A DNA stretch of 64,000 nucleotides from Saccharum officinarum (GCA_020631735.1 CM036179.1:21257063-21321062); one strand, 5' to 3'. Numbered from the stretch's first letter, positions 23,750 to 36,165 are shown. Notes: generated by a model from the letters alone, not told the origin. Translations and numbers: made by a program.

Positions 23750-25143
23750 TGTTGGCATGAGTTACACATATATGTTATCACTTTGAACTATTTCCACTTA
23801 TATTGGAAGATTATTATTTTACAGGACATATACACGAATACGGTGGAAAAGGTGATAAAAATACGCTTTCTGACAAAGCGTAGAAGAGAAACAAGGAGAG
23901 AAGCCCACCTACAAGACGAATCTAGGCAGAACACCGGCGTAGCAATGGCCTAGCCCACCTCAGGAACCGGCCACGCGAAGACGGTGGAGAGAGGGCCCTG
24001 GTGCGGCCGCAGGGGTGCGCCTGCACCCCTGCCACCGCCTCTTGGGTCCACTCGATTCTGGTTGTTGCATGATGCCATGCAAGGGTGGTTTTGCATGGTT
24101 TCCATTTTTACCTCAGCTAAAACCGACCATCCTAGGCTATAAATATATGGGGAGAGCTCCATTCACAACACACACCACACAAGAGCCTCTCTCTCACACT
24201 TGTATCCTTTTACTATTCTTAGTAGTTCTATTTAGAGCAAGGCAAGAAGCTTCATTAGAGAGCTTGTACTTTGGAGAATTCTTGGTATGAATAATATGAA
24301 GATTTCTCTTATGTTCCTCTCATATTATCAATATAGCTATATTATGAAACTAGAGCTAAGTTCTTATGTTATTCATTTAGCATATAGAACTTTATGCTTA
24401 ATCTTTCATACATACAGGTTTAGACCAAGACCTAAATTGAGGTAGTGAGTTCTACTTTAAGTTAGTCTTGGTCTCTATATGCTTGCGGGTTCATCGTCCG
24501 TCCCCGTGGTAGATGCTCTAGTATAGGACTCCTGATAAAGACGGATGTTCCTAGCCGACGCCATAGTAGTAGTCAATAGCATAGACATGGTGTCTACGCT
24601 AGAGGCTACCTTTGTTTGCCTCATATCCCATGGTTGAGGGGTAGGCGGCAGGTGGTGATAGCCCTGTCCGTCCTTTGTAATCCCCTACGTTCGGATACGA
24701 CATAGAGCCGACAGATCAGGTGCGCTCCGATGCCCAAAGTAAGTTTATAATGACCAAAGCTATCTTAACTTAGGATCTCTACCCTTAGAAATTCATGTAT
24801 TTGTATGATTTGCTAATCCTAACATAGCTACGCAAGATAAGGCTGCTCCAGTTTAGGTATATTCTTTTATTCTTTATTCTTTCTTTTTATCTTTATCCTT
24901 GATATTGGCTTGAGTGTGTGTGTCACACTATCCAACAATTATCCTAGCTTACCCCTGTTATGAACTTTGGTCTATTATACAGTCATGTTATCTTGATCAT
25001 ATCCCTAATAGAGACTTTTACACCATGCCTTTCTTTGAAAAAATATAAATAAACGATACCCGAATACTTCCGGATTAAATAGTACAATGATATATCCGTG
25101 CGCTTGCGGAATATTTCTGCATGTGTTTAGAAATATCATCACA
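23750..25143 (+). mobile_element. Gypsy-type LTR, 1.4 kb
   Basis: It starts TGTTGGCATGAG after a polypurine tract and ends AAATATCATCACA. A TATA-like TATAAATATATGG lies near 24138. It is followed by TTTCTGGTGCCATTGCTAGG, a decayed form of the TGGCGCCGTTGCC primer-binding region common after grass gypsy LTRs. It therefore looks like both a 3' LTR (PPT before it) and a 5' LTR (PBS after it). Confidence 0.55.
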
Positions 25144-25386
25144 GCGTTTCTGGTGCCATTGCTAGGAAACGTCAATCCTAGTGATGACGCTAAGAAACGC
25201 CAACAAGCATTTCTAGCGCCATTGTTGGGGTGGACTTAAAACCTTCTCACTTGGTGATTGCGCTAAGAAATGCCAACACACACTAGGTCCTAATGCATAT
25301 GCAAGAATCACAAAGTGTATAGCCCAAGTGCACGTATGTTAGCATTTTTCCAAGCATTTTTCAAGGGTTAATTGTTAGCACACTAG
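25144..25386 (+). other. Decayed post-LTR internal sequence and repeat fragment
   Basis: It contains the PBS-like segment noted for 23750-25143 and imperfect repeats of GACGCTAAGAAACGCCAAC. Then follows TAGGTCCTAATGCATATGC, which recurs in altered form just after the next LTR (about 27590). There is no coding sequence. Confidence 0.35.
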
Positions 25387-27587
25387 TGAAAGTCCCTAGT
25401 TTGGTTTTGACTAATTGATGAAACCTAGGACTAACCTTTGTATCTAAGTGGATGATTTAGATAAAGGTGGTCATTGAATATGAGACATGACATTGACTCA
25501 TGTGACCAAGATGATGCTTGGCTCGATGGACCGGTTGTGAAGGTGAAGGGCAAGTCGAGGCTTCGAAGCGAAGGACCATGCGATGGTGAAGCTTGAGCAA
25601 GACTTGGCGCCGATGGACCGATGCAACGGTGAAGAGCAAGTGAAGTCAAGGTCGATGGATCGAGACGGTTATGTGAAGATGTGAAGTGGATCATATCTTT
25701 TGGAAAAACAAAATGGGCTCAAGGCAAAGGTATAACCATAGGGCCATTTTATTTTGCACTCAAGACACCATAGAGGGTGTGAGTGGTTTATGATCGATAG
25801 CCGAACTATTAATAGGGGAAGTCTTATCGGTTATTCGACGCACGAGTGCCACTAGGTGAATTCATGAAGTGCATTGCATGTAGGGCCTAGTGAGCTAACT
25901 AGAAAACCTTCGGAAATGATTATGAAAATGCTAACACATGTGCACAAGGTGGTGATCACTTGTTGGTGTTGGCACATTTGCGAAGGCGTTAAAGTTTGAG
26001 CGGTAGAGAGGGTTTGGGTCTCTCTCTTCCTCCCACCGAGCTTGCGAGCGCAGGATTCAGGCGTTTTTGAGGAGTTGAAATGCCTATTTTCCACTACGCC
26101 GGAAGTCGGAAAAGAAACGGAGGCGAACGGAGGTCACAGAGGTGACCGGACACTGCACCAGACGAGGTCATGGTATGACCGGACGCGTCCGGTCAGTACA
26201 ACGCAGCAGTGAGGCACGTCGGTGCTAGGGTTTGCAACCGGCGCGTCCGATCACTCGTGGGACCGACGCGTCCGGTCAGGCACCTAGAAGTGTAGCGCGT
26301 GGAGTAAAGCTGATCGGACGCGCGGCGCGTCCGGTCGTTGAGGGAGTTTACTGGACTCAAACCGGACGTTGGCACTGTCACATCCGGTCGTTGTCTGGGG
26401 CACGTCCAGTCGTTGCTTCGTGGGCGCGCGGTACTGTGCGATCGGCGCGTCCGGTCGTTTGATTGGCGCGTTCGGTCGTTTGGTCGGCGCATCTGGTTGG
26501 TTGGGCGGCGCGTCCGGTCATGGCATTTTGACCGTTGGCGCAGTGACCATTGGAGGATCGGACGCGGTTGAGCGCGTCCGGTCAGTTTCGACCGGCGCGT
26601 CCGGTCGTCCCGAAAAATAACCAGTGAAGGGGTATAACGGCTCTATTCATTTAGGATGCTTATAAATACTTGTTGGTCAGCCCTTGGGGAGGTGGCTCAT
26701 GATTTCTAACATACTTGTGCATCCTTTGAGCTAGAGCTTCTCCTCCCACTCATCTCTCTTGCTTGATTGCAAATCATAAGTGAGATTGAGTGATCCCAAA
26801 GTGCATTGCATAGCTTGAGGGCATCTAGTAGCACTTGTGGGTGGTTTAGCCGGTGGATTTCTTGTTACTCTTGGAGAGTACCACTCCTAGCCGGCTTGGA
26901 GATTGTTAGAGGCGTTGGCAAGAGAAGGAGATTGTTCTTGGCCACCTCCGGTTGATTGTAAGAGGTTCTTGTGCTTTCCTCGGCGGAGCGCCAAAAGCAA
27001 CTCTAGTGGATTACGTGTGTCATTGAGTTACCTCACTTAAGAGTGGTGGCTTGCGGTGCCTTGCGGGGCGTGCCTTGAGGGGCAAGTGACTCTAGGGTCA
27101 CACCGAGGAACCATCTAAGTGTTGGTCAACACAACCGATGACGTAGCTTGTCGGTACACAAGTGAACACCGGGTGAACAAACATATTGTGTCTCTTATCT
27201 CCCGGTGATTGGTCTTCATATTGTGTTGTTGTCAATATTGATTGATTGTATATCATCTTGGTGATTGGCAACATCCTCACTTCACCGTTGGTATAAGATT
27301 CACAATCCTCTCTCTTGCATTTACATTTACTAGTTATCTTGTGTAGCTCTAGTGTTAGCCCTTGCTAGTAGTTGTTAGCTTGCTCACTAGTGTAAGTTTA
27401 GTGACATAGCTCTTGTGTGAACTAGAGATCATAATCTACTATACTTGTGGATAGGAGGCTTGCATCACAACTGTAGGCTAAGCAAAACTCGCTTTACGCC
27501 GTTTGTTATTCTAACAAGTTTGCTTAGTGGTTCTTGTAGAATTTTTTATAGGCTATTCACCCCCCTCTAGCCATCTAGGACCTTACA
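25387..27587 (+). mobile_element. Solo LTR of a Copia-type element, 2.2 kb
   Basis: It begins TGAAAGTCCCTAGTTTGG and ends CTAGGACCTTACA. The end motif GGCTATTCACCCCCCTCTAG is one I associate with long-LTR Copia (Maximus/SIRE-like) elements of grasses. No internal region follows on either side. The flanking pentamers ACTAG and AGTAG differ at one base, a decayed target duplication. About a dozen copies of a CGCGTCCGGTC-like motif lie at 26160-26610. It is highly similar, in opposite orientation, to 32753-34989. Confidence 0.75.
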
Positions 27588-27960
27588 AGTAGGTCCAAAT
27601 GCATATTCAAGAATCACTTCACCTAGTGGCACTCGATAACCGCTTAGCCAAAGATTTTCCCCTCTTTATAGTATGACTATCGATCCTAAATACACTCACA
27701 CCCTCTATGGTGTCTTGAGTGTCAAAACAAAAACATATTTGATACCTTTGCCTTGATCAACACTTGGTTTTTGTTTTTCTCTTTCTTCTTTTCTAAGTTG
27801 GAACATTTGATCATCTCTTTTTGTCACCACCATCACATGACCATCATCTAGCTCCACCACTTGGCTTTTGGACCATCCTCTCTTGTCTACACTCTTAGCT
27901 CAAGGATTAGTCCAAAGGTTTCATCAATTATCCAAAACCAAACTAGGGTTTTCACCATCG
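27588..27960 (-). mobile_element. Antisense 5' part of a Copia-type LTR
   Basis: The reverse complement carries the family's start region: CACTCACACCCTCTATGGTG on +, the dog-leg TCATCAATTA and CAAACTAGGG near 27940. It is a truncated, diverged copy beside the solo LTR. Confidence 0.55.
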
Positions 27961-28794
27961 ACTTTGGCAATCAACAACATCGCTTTTGCCAACATTTTGG
28001 CAAGGGGCTTCGCTAACCACTTTGGAGTCATTAACAACACCTTCATGACATTTCAGCGAGAGGCTTTGTCATCGACTGTAACTTCATCGAGAATATCTTT
28101 GACGCATCTCAGCGAGGGGCTTCGACCCCAACTTCGTCATTATTGGCTACGTGTTCATCAACATTTCTACAAGGGGCTTCGTCATCAGCTTTGGTGTAAC
28201 CGACACCACCTTCGCCAACATTTTTGAGTGGAGGGATTGCCATTGGCATCTTTGACTTTGCCCTCACCGTCAATTGGAATGAGGGTATCCATCTACAATA
28301 TTTGTGACATCAACCATGCCTACGTCGTTTACTTGAAGCACATAAAAGAATTTCTCACAAGCGCACCAACAGGAGCTAGCGACGAGCGCATTGGACAAGC
28401 AATCCGTCTGAAGACAAAAGCTTTGCCTAGCACCCGTGAGTGAAAGCTTGAAGATGTGTCATGATCATCTGCGACTACTTCGCCTACTTTGACTACATCA
28501 TTACTTCACCTACTTTGACTACATCAACGTCATCGGCGAAGGCTCAATTATGAGAATAAGGTGTCAAGGGATGAAGGCCATACCAAGAAGTAAGCTACCA
28601 AAGATAGGGTCATGGAGGTCCAGGCGAAGGTTAACAATGAAGAGTGGCCAAAGACTAGCTAAAAATAAAAGCATTCATAGATTGTCTCCGTATAGACGAG
28701 AGCTACATGTCAGGATGAGTTCTAATTAGCCACACTTAATTGTATTCAGCTATTAGGTGTTGTAATTTTGATCAAAACCGAATAGCTGAGGGGC
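27961..28794 (+). mobile_element. Probable non-coding internal region of a gypsy element
   Basis: It contains degenerate repeats of the type GGCAAGGGGCTTCG with CATCAACAACATC, about 60 bp apart. It also contains a short tandem TTCGCCTACTTTGACTACAT near 28475-28525. It ends in GAATAGCTGAGGGGC, a possible polypurine tract before the LTR at 28795. Open frames of 119 and 71 codons have no recognisable domain. Such low-complexity stretches are common in Tat-lineage elements; the lineage is a guess. Confidence 0.4.
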
Positions 28795-29170
28795 TGTTGT
28801 TAGAGGTGTATAATATGTTAGGGACCCCATTGTTGTTTTTAGGGCCCAATTACATAGCTTATGGGCTTGTAAGATAAGCTTCATGGCCCATATGTAGCCC
28901 CTAGAGGCTCTATTGTAAAATACAAGCCCCACCAGGAGAAATAATGAAAACCTCCCTTCCCACCTTCCCTATAAAGGGGGGAGTGGGGACTTCCTCATAT
29001 TACTTTCAGGGCATACGATAGTTTGATTATCTGTGGACAATTTCTTTCTCGTTTAATGCCCTTTTTCAGTCATCTCGAAGATAGAAATTTTCCATTTTGC
29101 CCTCGATTCGTTTGCCACTCTCTCTATCGCTCTCTGCTCTCTTCTCTCTATGTTCGGTCCCAGACCAACA
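28795..29170 (+). mobile_element. Candidate short gypsy LTR
   Basis: TGTTG at 28795 and CAACA at 29166-29170 could be the LTR termini. A good TATA box (CCCTATAAAGG) lies near 28969, followed by a CT-rich leader. A purine-rich tract precedes it. No second LTR is seen to confirm the borders. Confidence 0.4.
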
Positions 29171-30606
29171 TGTTGATCCATGCCATCAACAACCATCAAA
29201 TTCAATTGCCTTCTATGTCAACTTTCAGGGCATCCTCTCTTGCTTCAGCTGTAATCTCACTATTTTCAATAGAAGAAGTGATATTCTTTCTAACAATAAC
29301 AATAATATCACTATTTCTATCAGCGACCCTAATATCTTCTCTAACATGAGTAGTAATCTCACTATTTCAAGCAATAGTAGCCCCAACATGTCGAGCAGCA
29401 AAAGTAGTGTTCCTCGTAAGCATTGGCATTTTCAGATTCTTCCTTCTGCCTCCTGCTACCAGTTGCAAATAGTGAGAATGTATTTATAGGATAAAACCAA
29501 GGACAACAGCAATGATCAACATCTATAGTGCAAAGTAATACACCCAAACCACATGACTTATAAGGAAGTAGAAGAGACTGATGGGTATGATCCAATATGG
29601 AATATTATGATGGGGCACATGCACTCAGTAGAGATAATCACTCCATGCAGCATTAACGATGAAATGATCAATAAGCAGAAATACAAAATCCACCATATCA
29701 AAATTGAAAGCTCCAACACCATGTAATATACATCATCGGAGGTAGGAAGAATATGAGCCATACCAATTGTGCCGCCAAGCAAATGATGACTAAGCAACTA
29801 AGCTTACAGTGAACACACAATTTGTATACATCTTTAACTTTTTTCTATTTCTTGCTTTGGTTATTCGAGATTAGTGTAACTACTACATTTGCTGCTTTTC
29901 TATCCTAATGCACTGACGGTACTCAGCAAGGGAGTAGCCAAACATTCTGCTGGCACAAGCCGTGCTGATGTGCACGGTTTTCATTCCAGTGAGTTAGCCG
30001 ATAAGGATTGCAACTACAAAGGCTAAGAGGATACCAATGAAGACGCGGGAGAATATATCAATGATGCCCACTGTAGTTCTTATAGACACAATCAAGAAGA
30101 ACAATTGTGTGTGCGGATGAATGAGCTCATCCTCTAGACAATAGTGATAGGATCATCCATAGAGATACTCATCAGCTTTTGGAATGGCAACAGGGCATTG
30201 AAGATCACCACCGCTACAATCATATATATATGTGAGGGTATTGTTATTGATGCCCCATGTGAACTTACGCGCGAACATGTTGAGGATCCATCATCTCCTT
30301 GTTCGTGTTACAATTGCCTTGGGAGGTGGAGGAGAATCGGAGTCAGGGCATAGTTAGCTTAGCCCTCTGCCCCCTTCATTTTGTCCCAAACCTAGTGATG
30401 AATGGGGTTTCAATCTCAAGCTTGACAAGGTCCTCGAAAATCTCAAGATAATACTCAGAACGGACGAGGGCCACATGAGTAGCAAACAGGACCATAGGGA
30501 TCACCCGCGGGGCACCGCGGGATGGATGGGTGAGCATCTCGCACGAAAAAAATAACTACCACGAAGAAAAAATTTTGTGAGACTAAATTTTGATATTTTA
30601 GATTTA
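29171..30606. other. Unclassified intergenic sequence
   Basis: No gene is confidently recognised. On -, short hydrophobic stretches appear at 29797-29558, and near 30090-29980 there is a readable DIFSRVFIGILLAFVVAILI-like membrane segment. These could be remnants of a membrane-protein gene, but they are interrupted by stops and match no family I can name. Confidence 0.25.
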
Positions 30607-30634
30607 CTAGCAAAAGTGTCCGTGCGTTGCAACG
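30607..30634 (-). mobile_element. Helitron-like 3' terminus
   Basis: On -, the sequence reads CGTTGCAACG (a 10-bp palindrome able to form a stem), CACGGACACTTTTG, then CTAG followed by T. This matches the 3' end form of many grass Helitrons. The body would extend rightwards; its 5' end was not found. Confidence 0.4.
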
Positions 30635-31763
30635 TGGAGAAATTATGTTTTGCTCTTTTATAAAATTTAATAAACTTATCTCTGTATCTCTCACTTTCTC
30701 TATGTTGTCGTGCCAATCAGAATTCGGGCACCACGCTTTTCTTGTTTTTCTACTGGCTTCTTCCATCACTATGTCATCTCCTCGACAATTCTTGCAGTTG
30801 TTGCTACCCATCTTGCTCCAACCCAGGTGAGTCTCGTTGCGCTCTGCCAAGACATCAGAAAGCGCATAATATGGCTGGGGCTATGGCCGTAGGACATCTG
30901 GTTACTCGAGGTTGGGTGGCACGGTCCGTACCTCTAACGCCAGTGGCAAAGACATGCACGGGCCTAGGAGTGCAGTCATTTAGGCCAGATGGCCCTAGCA
31001 TCGCCACGTCCATGCCCGATGGCGCCTCAAACTCTCGCTGCATGTGTTTGGCATGCGAACCGTTCCGGCATCTCGGACAACAACGTGGTGGTGTGACAGA
31101 GAACACCGGTCATCCTGGTAAAGAAAGGTGATGGCCGACATGCACCGATGAATAGGGGTGTCGGCACGGCAAGCGCTCCTCCTCAGATCCTAGCCATTCG
31201 AACGATGCGTGGTAGTAGTGATGCGAACAGTGAAGGTGGAGCCAGAGCTCACACGTGTCGGCGAATTTGCTATACGGTATCTAGACTTGGCACTCACGAC
31301 AGCATCGGGCCGTTGGAGCATCTCAATCGGTGAGACCTAGCCATGGAATGAATCAGCGACGAGATCTCTTTCCTCCGATTGAACAACACAATGATGTATG
31401 CTCGCAATGCAGCAATGACTGCTGTAGCAAACAAATTTATGGGGTTATAAGCATATGCGAGTTCAATTAGAAACATAAACCAATCCGGATGAAGAACGAG
31501 CTGGACATGTACGACATAGGTGCCCCCTTTGGTTTTGATTTAGAGTTCATTTTTTATTTTGTTAGAAGCTTTGACTATTTTCTGCCTTCTTATTTTAGTT
31601 GATTTCTAACTTCCACATCTGCGGCATGCATACGGAACCGGGCTATGCCAAAGGACACCAGGGTATTCTGAAATAAATAATGGGTTTAAAGAAAATATGA
31701 ATCTTATTTTAATTTTTAATATTATATATTTTACCACGGAGAGCTTTTTAAATTTTGTTTTTT
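30635..31763. other. Unclassified sequence right of the Helitron-like end
   Basis: The composition is mixed, with open frames up to 129 codons overlapping on both strands and no recognisable domain. It could be Helitron cargo, but I see no host-gene exon in it. Confidence 0.25.
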
Positions 31764-32265
31764 TATTTTGCCCGTGAATTTTTTGTTTCGGACCTCTCAC
31801 CCGTTTCCTTTTTTGGTTTTGTTTTTCCTCTTCGGTGCTCGTCTGTTTTCTCTTTATTTTTCTGTTTTGCGTTTCAGACACATACTTCACTCATGTTCCT
31901 AAAATAAATGTATTTGAGATTAAATCTTGGTTTAGAAGGAGTCTTACATCTTACATGTAATCTTGATTTAGGAGGAGTCTTACATCTTATATGTAGGTGG
32001 AAAAAAATCTTGGTATTTTGCCCGTGCTTTTTTTGTTTCGGACCTCTCACCTATTTTCTTTTTTGTTTCGTTTTTCCTCTTCGGTGCTCATCTGTTTTCT
32101 CTTTTCTTTCTGTTTTGCGTTTCAGACACGTACTTAACTCATGTTCCTAAAATAGACGTATTTGAGATTCAATCTTGGCTTAGGAGGGGTCTTACATCTT
32201 ACGTGTAATCTTGGTTTAGGAGGAGTCTTATATCTTACGTGTAGGTGGGAAAAAATCTTGGCGGA
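31764..32265. repeat. Tandem duplication of a 251-bp unit
   Basis: Two copies (31764-32014 and 32015-32265) both begin ATTTTGCCCGTG, contain TTTGTTTCGGACCTCTCAC and GTTTTGCGTTTCAGACAC, and end with the motif AGGAGTCTTACATCTTA repeated twice. Differences are scattered substitutions and small indels. Confidence 0.8.
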
Positions 32266-32752
32266 AATTTTGGCTCTTTATTATTACTATCAAAAATGCA
32301 CTCAGTTTTTAATCTCTTCCTCACAGTTCTTGTATCTTTGCATTTGTCGACAACAATTAGTATATAATATTAATATTTATAGTATATAATTAGTATCGTT
32401 ACATACATCATTGAATCTGTTTTTATAATTAACTTATTTGGAGATGCAAATGTTGTTAATATTTTCTACAAACCTAGTTAAATTTAATAATGTTTGGTCA
32501 GTAACTATAGTGACACTTATTTAGGGCGGAACCAAGGGATGATATCGCTTGTTTTTACACCGTTAAGTTGCAAGTAAAATGTGGGGCCTACTATGATAAA
32601 AAAAATGTGGGGCCTACTTACCTTCAAGTTATATATGGGGCCTATTTAACTTCAGTTGGCCCCACCTGTCATCCTCTGCGTTTCTTTTGACACTATCTTC
32701 TCCATAGGAGTTTTTTTTGTTTTTTTAATATCAGTCTTATCTTCTCTACGGG
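32266..32752. other. AT-rich intergenic sequence
   Basis: No gene is seen. A short internal duplication of TGTGGGGCCTACT lies near 32580 and 32606. The last five bases (ACGGG) are the left target duplication of the next element. Confidence 0.4.
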
Positions 32753-34989
32753 TGTAAGGTCCTAGATGGCTAGAGGGGGGTGAATAGCCTATAAAAAAAT
32801 TTCTACAAGAATCACTAAGCAAACTTGTTAGAATAACAAACGGCGCAAAGCGAGTTTTGCTTAGCCTACGGTTGTGATGCAAGCCTCCTATCCACAAGTC
32901 TAGTAGATTATGATCTCTAGTTCACACAAGGGCTATGTCACTAAACTTACACTAGTGAGCAAGCTAACAACTACTAGCAACGGCTACCACTAGAGCTACA
33001 CAAGATAATCTAGTAAATGTAAAAGCAAGAGATAGGATTGTGAATCTTATACCGACGGTGGAGTGAAGATGTTGCCAATCACCAAGATGATATACAACCA
33101 ATCAATATTGACAACAACACAATATGAAAACCAATCACCGGGAGACAAGAGACACAATATTTTTGTTCACCCGGTGTTCACTTGTGCACCGACAAGCTAC
33201 GTCACCGGTTGTGTCGACCAACACTTAGATGGTTCCTCGATGTGACCCTCAAGTCACTTGCCCCTCAAGGCACGCCCCGCAAGGCACCGCAAGACACCAC
33301 TCTCAAGTGAGGTAACTCAATGACACGCGCAATGTAATAGAGTTGCTTTTGGCGTCCCGCCGAGGAAAGCACAAGAACCTCTTACAATCAACCGGAGGTG
33401 GCCAAGAACAATCACCTTCTCTTGCCAACGCCTCCAACAATCTCCAAGCCGGCTAGGAGCGGTACTCTCCAAGAGTAACAAGAAATCCACCGGCTAAACC
33501 ACCCACAAGTGCCACTAGATGCCCTCAAGCTATGCAATGCACTTTGGGAGCACTCAATCTCACTTTTGATTTGCAATCAAGCAAGAGAGATGAGTGGGAG
33601 GAGATGCTCTAGCTCAAAGGATGCACAAGAATGTTAGAAATCACGAGAGGCCTGCCCAAGGGCCGGCCAACAAGTATTTATAAGCATCCCATCCAAATAG
33701 AGCCGTTATACCCCTTCACTGGGTCTTATCGGGATGACCGGACGCGCCGGTCATAACTGACCGGACGCGCTCGACCGCGTCCGATCCTCCAACGGTCACT
33801 GCGCCAACGGTCAAATCCTATGACCGGACGCGCCTCTCAAAACGACCAGACGCGCCGGTCCCGAGTGACCGGACGTGCTCCAGTCAACGACCGGACGCGC
33901 CGATCGCACAGCACCGCGCGCCCGCGAAGTAACGACCGAACGCGCCCCTCGCAACGACCGGACGCGACAGTGCCTGCGTCCGGTTTGAGTCCAGTAAGCT
34001 CCCTCAACGATCGGACGCGTCCGATCATGTGTGACCGGACGCGCCTCGCGTCCGATCGTCCTTGCGAAACTCAGTTTCCTCTAGACACCTGACCGGACGC
34101 GCCGGTCCCGCGAGTGACCGGACGCGCCGGTTGCAAACCCTAGCACCCGCGCCTGCGCTGTACTGACCGGACGCGTCCGGTCATACCATGACCGCGTTCG
34201 GTGCAGCGTCCGGTTACCTCTGTGACCTCCGTTCGCCTCCGTTTCTTTTCCGACTTTCGGCGTAGTGGAAAATAGGCTTTTCAACTCCTCGAAAACGCCT
34301 GAATCCTGCGCTCGCAAGCTCGGCGGGAGGGAGAGAGAGAGACCCAAACCCTCTCTACCGCTCAACCTTCAACACCTTCGTAAATGTGCCAACACCAACA
34401 AGTGATCACCACCTTGTGCACGTGTGTTAGCATTTTCATAATCATTTTCGAAGGTTTTCCAGTTAGCTCACTAGGCCCTACATGCAATGCACTTCATGAA
34501 TTCACCTAGTGGCACCCGTGCATCGAATAACCGATAAGACTTCCCCTCTTAATAGTTCGGCTATCGATCCTAAACCACTCACACCCTCTATGGTGTCTTG
34601 AGTGCAAAACAAAATGGCCCTATGGTTATACCTTTGCCTTGAGCCCATTTTGTTTTTCCAAAAGATATGATCCACTTCATATCATCACATGACCGTCTCG
34701 ATCCATCGACCTTGACTTCACTTGCTCTTCGCCGTTGCATCGGTCCGTCGGCGCCAAGTCTTGCTCAAGCTTCACCATCGCATGGTCCTTCGCTTCGAAG
34801 CCTCGACTTGCCCTTCACCTTCACAACCGGTCCATCGAGCTAAGCATCATCTTGGTCTTCATCATCTTGGTCACATGAGTCAATGTCATGTCTCATATTC
34901 AATGACCATCTTTATCTAAATCATCCACTTAGATACAAAGGTTAGTCCTAGGTTTCATCAATTAGCCAAAACTAAACTAGGGACTTTCA
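32753..34989 (-). mobile_element. Solo LTR of a Copia-type element with perfect 5-bp TSD
   Basis: Read on -, it starts TGAAAGTCCCTAGTTT and ends GGACCTTACA, 2,237 bp. ACGGG flanks it on both sides (32748-32752 and 34990-34994), which defines a complete solo LTR left by LTR-LTR recombination. A CGCGTCCGGTC-type repeat block lies at about 33730-34200. It is the inverted partner of 25387-27587. Confidence 0.9.
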
Positions 34990-34994
34990 ACGGG

Positions 34995-36085
34995 ACTCGG
35001 GAGATCCCGTATCCACGTAGTGCCCACCTCCGCTGTCAACGCCCGAGCTCACGTGGCCATTGCCGAAGGTCTAGGCTCGCCCGCCCGCCCGCCACCACGT
35101 CGGAAGCAAGGGCTCGCTAGTGGAGGAGCCCTAGTGGTTTGCTACTCTGATGTCGTGCTGCCCATGGGGGATCAGTGCTGCCCACTCAGCTTGCTGTTGT
35201 CGGGTGCCTCGCCCGCCATGGCCGCCGTCGCCTGCTTTGCTTCGGTCGCCCAGGAGCTGCTACGGCACAGCCTGCATGCTCCACTCGTCATGGCCACCCT
35301 CACCTGCTCTAGCAAGTGGCACCGCAAAGGATGCAGCCGCCCAGCAGCCTGCCTGCTCCACCCGCCGAGGACATCCAGCCACTCGCAATGGAGCTCTCCA
35401 GGCCAGCCCACGGCGGATCTGTTCTGCACCACCCAAGCCGAGCTTGACCGGCCGCTGCGGGGCTCGCTCGTGGAGACCGCCTGGGACGATGTTGAAGTCG
35501 CACCTTGGCTGGCTACGGTTCCGTGCTCCAATCCCCTTCCTTTTGTTGTTGGCCGCGCCATGCCCCTGGCAGAGGCGAGCCTCGACCGTGCCGCTCGCAG
35601 GGCAGGCGTGCCTGGACGCGGCCCCTTGGCCGGGCGAGCTAGCTAGCTGGGCAGGCATAGCTGTGCTACTTGCCAAGCCCGTGTTGGCGTCATCGAGGCC
35701 CTTGTCAGGCTCCTCCGCCTATAGCGCGTTGCCGGTACGCCATCCTCGGTCGCGCCCGCAGCCAGGCGGTCGCTGCTCGCGCGTGCCCCCTGGTCGGGTG
35801 GGTCGCTGCGCCGAGCGTGCCCTTGTTGGGCCGCACTGCCACAGGCCAAGGTGAGCTAGGCTACCGTAGTACCCTACATATATGACAGAATCAAGAGTCC
35901 AGGTCGAGATCCATATAGGGAGAGGAGCGTTCCGAATCCGATTAAGCTGGATGAAAATTTTTAGTGCCTGAAATTTTGCTTCTTGAATTAGAAAGAAAAA
36001 AACAAAAAGGAGATTCAATGTAAAGGTTTGAAGGTGGTAGATGGTAAATAGAAAATGATTCATTTGACATCACATGAGTTCACAT
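34995..36085. other. GC-rich then AT-rich unclassified DNA
   Basis: From 35020 to 35870 the sequence is GC-rich with long open frames in several phases (up to 234 codons on +, 138 on -). They are Ala/Pro/Arg-rich with no conserved motif. Simultaneous openness in all phases argues for composition rather than coding. After 35880 it is AT-rich and empty. Confidence 0.3.
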
Positions 36086-36165
36086 GGTCTAGTGGCTAGC
36101 AATTGTTAATTGCATGGTGGAAGCCACAGTTTGAATCCTCGCGTGGCCGGAATTTTTTTCTCGTT
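36086..36165 (+). mobile_element. Candidate tRNA-derived SINE fragment
   Basis: GGTCTAGTGG (36086-36095) resembles a Pol III A box, and GTTTGAATCC (36129-36138) resembles a B box, with tRNA-like spacing. No full cloverleaf forms, so it is not a tRNA gene. No tail or target duplication was identified. Confidence 0.35.

Noticed and set aside
35020..35854. Long overlapping open frames on both strands (208, 234, 138 and 129 codons)
   Set aside because: All phases are open because the DNA is GC-rich. The products are Ala/Pro/Arg-rich with no conserved motif, splice structure or promoter.
36086..36165. tRNA gene
   Set aside because: A and B boxes are only approximate and no acceptor stem or anticodon arm can be folded; kept only as a possible SINE.
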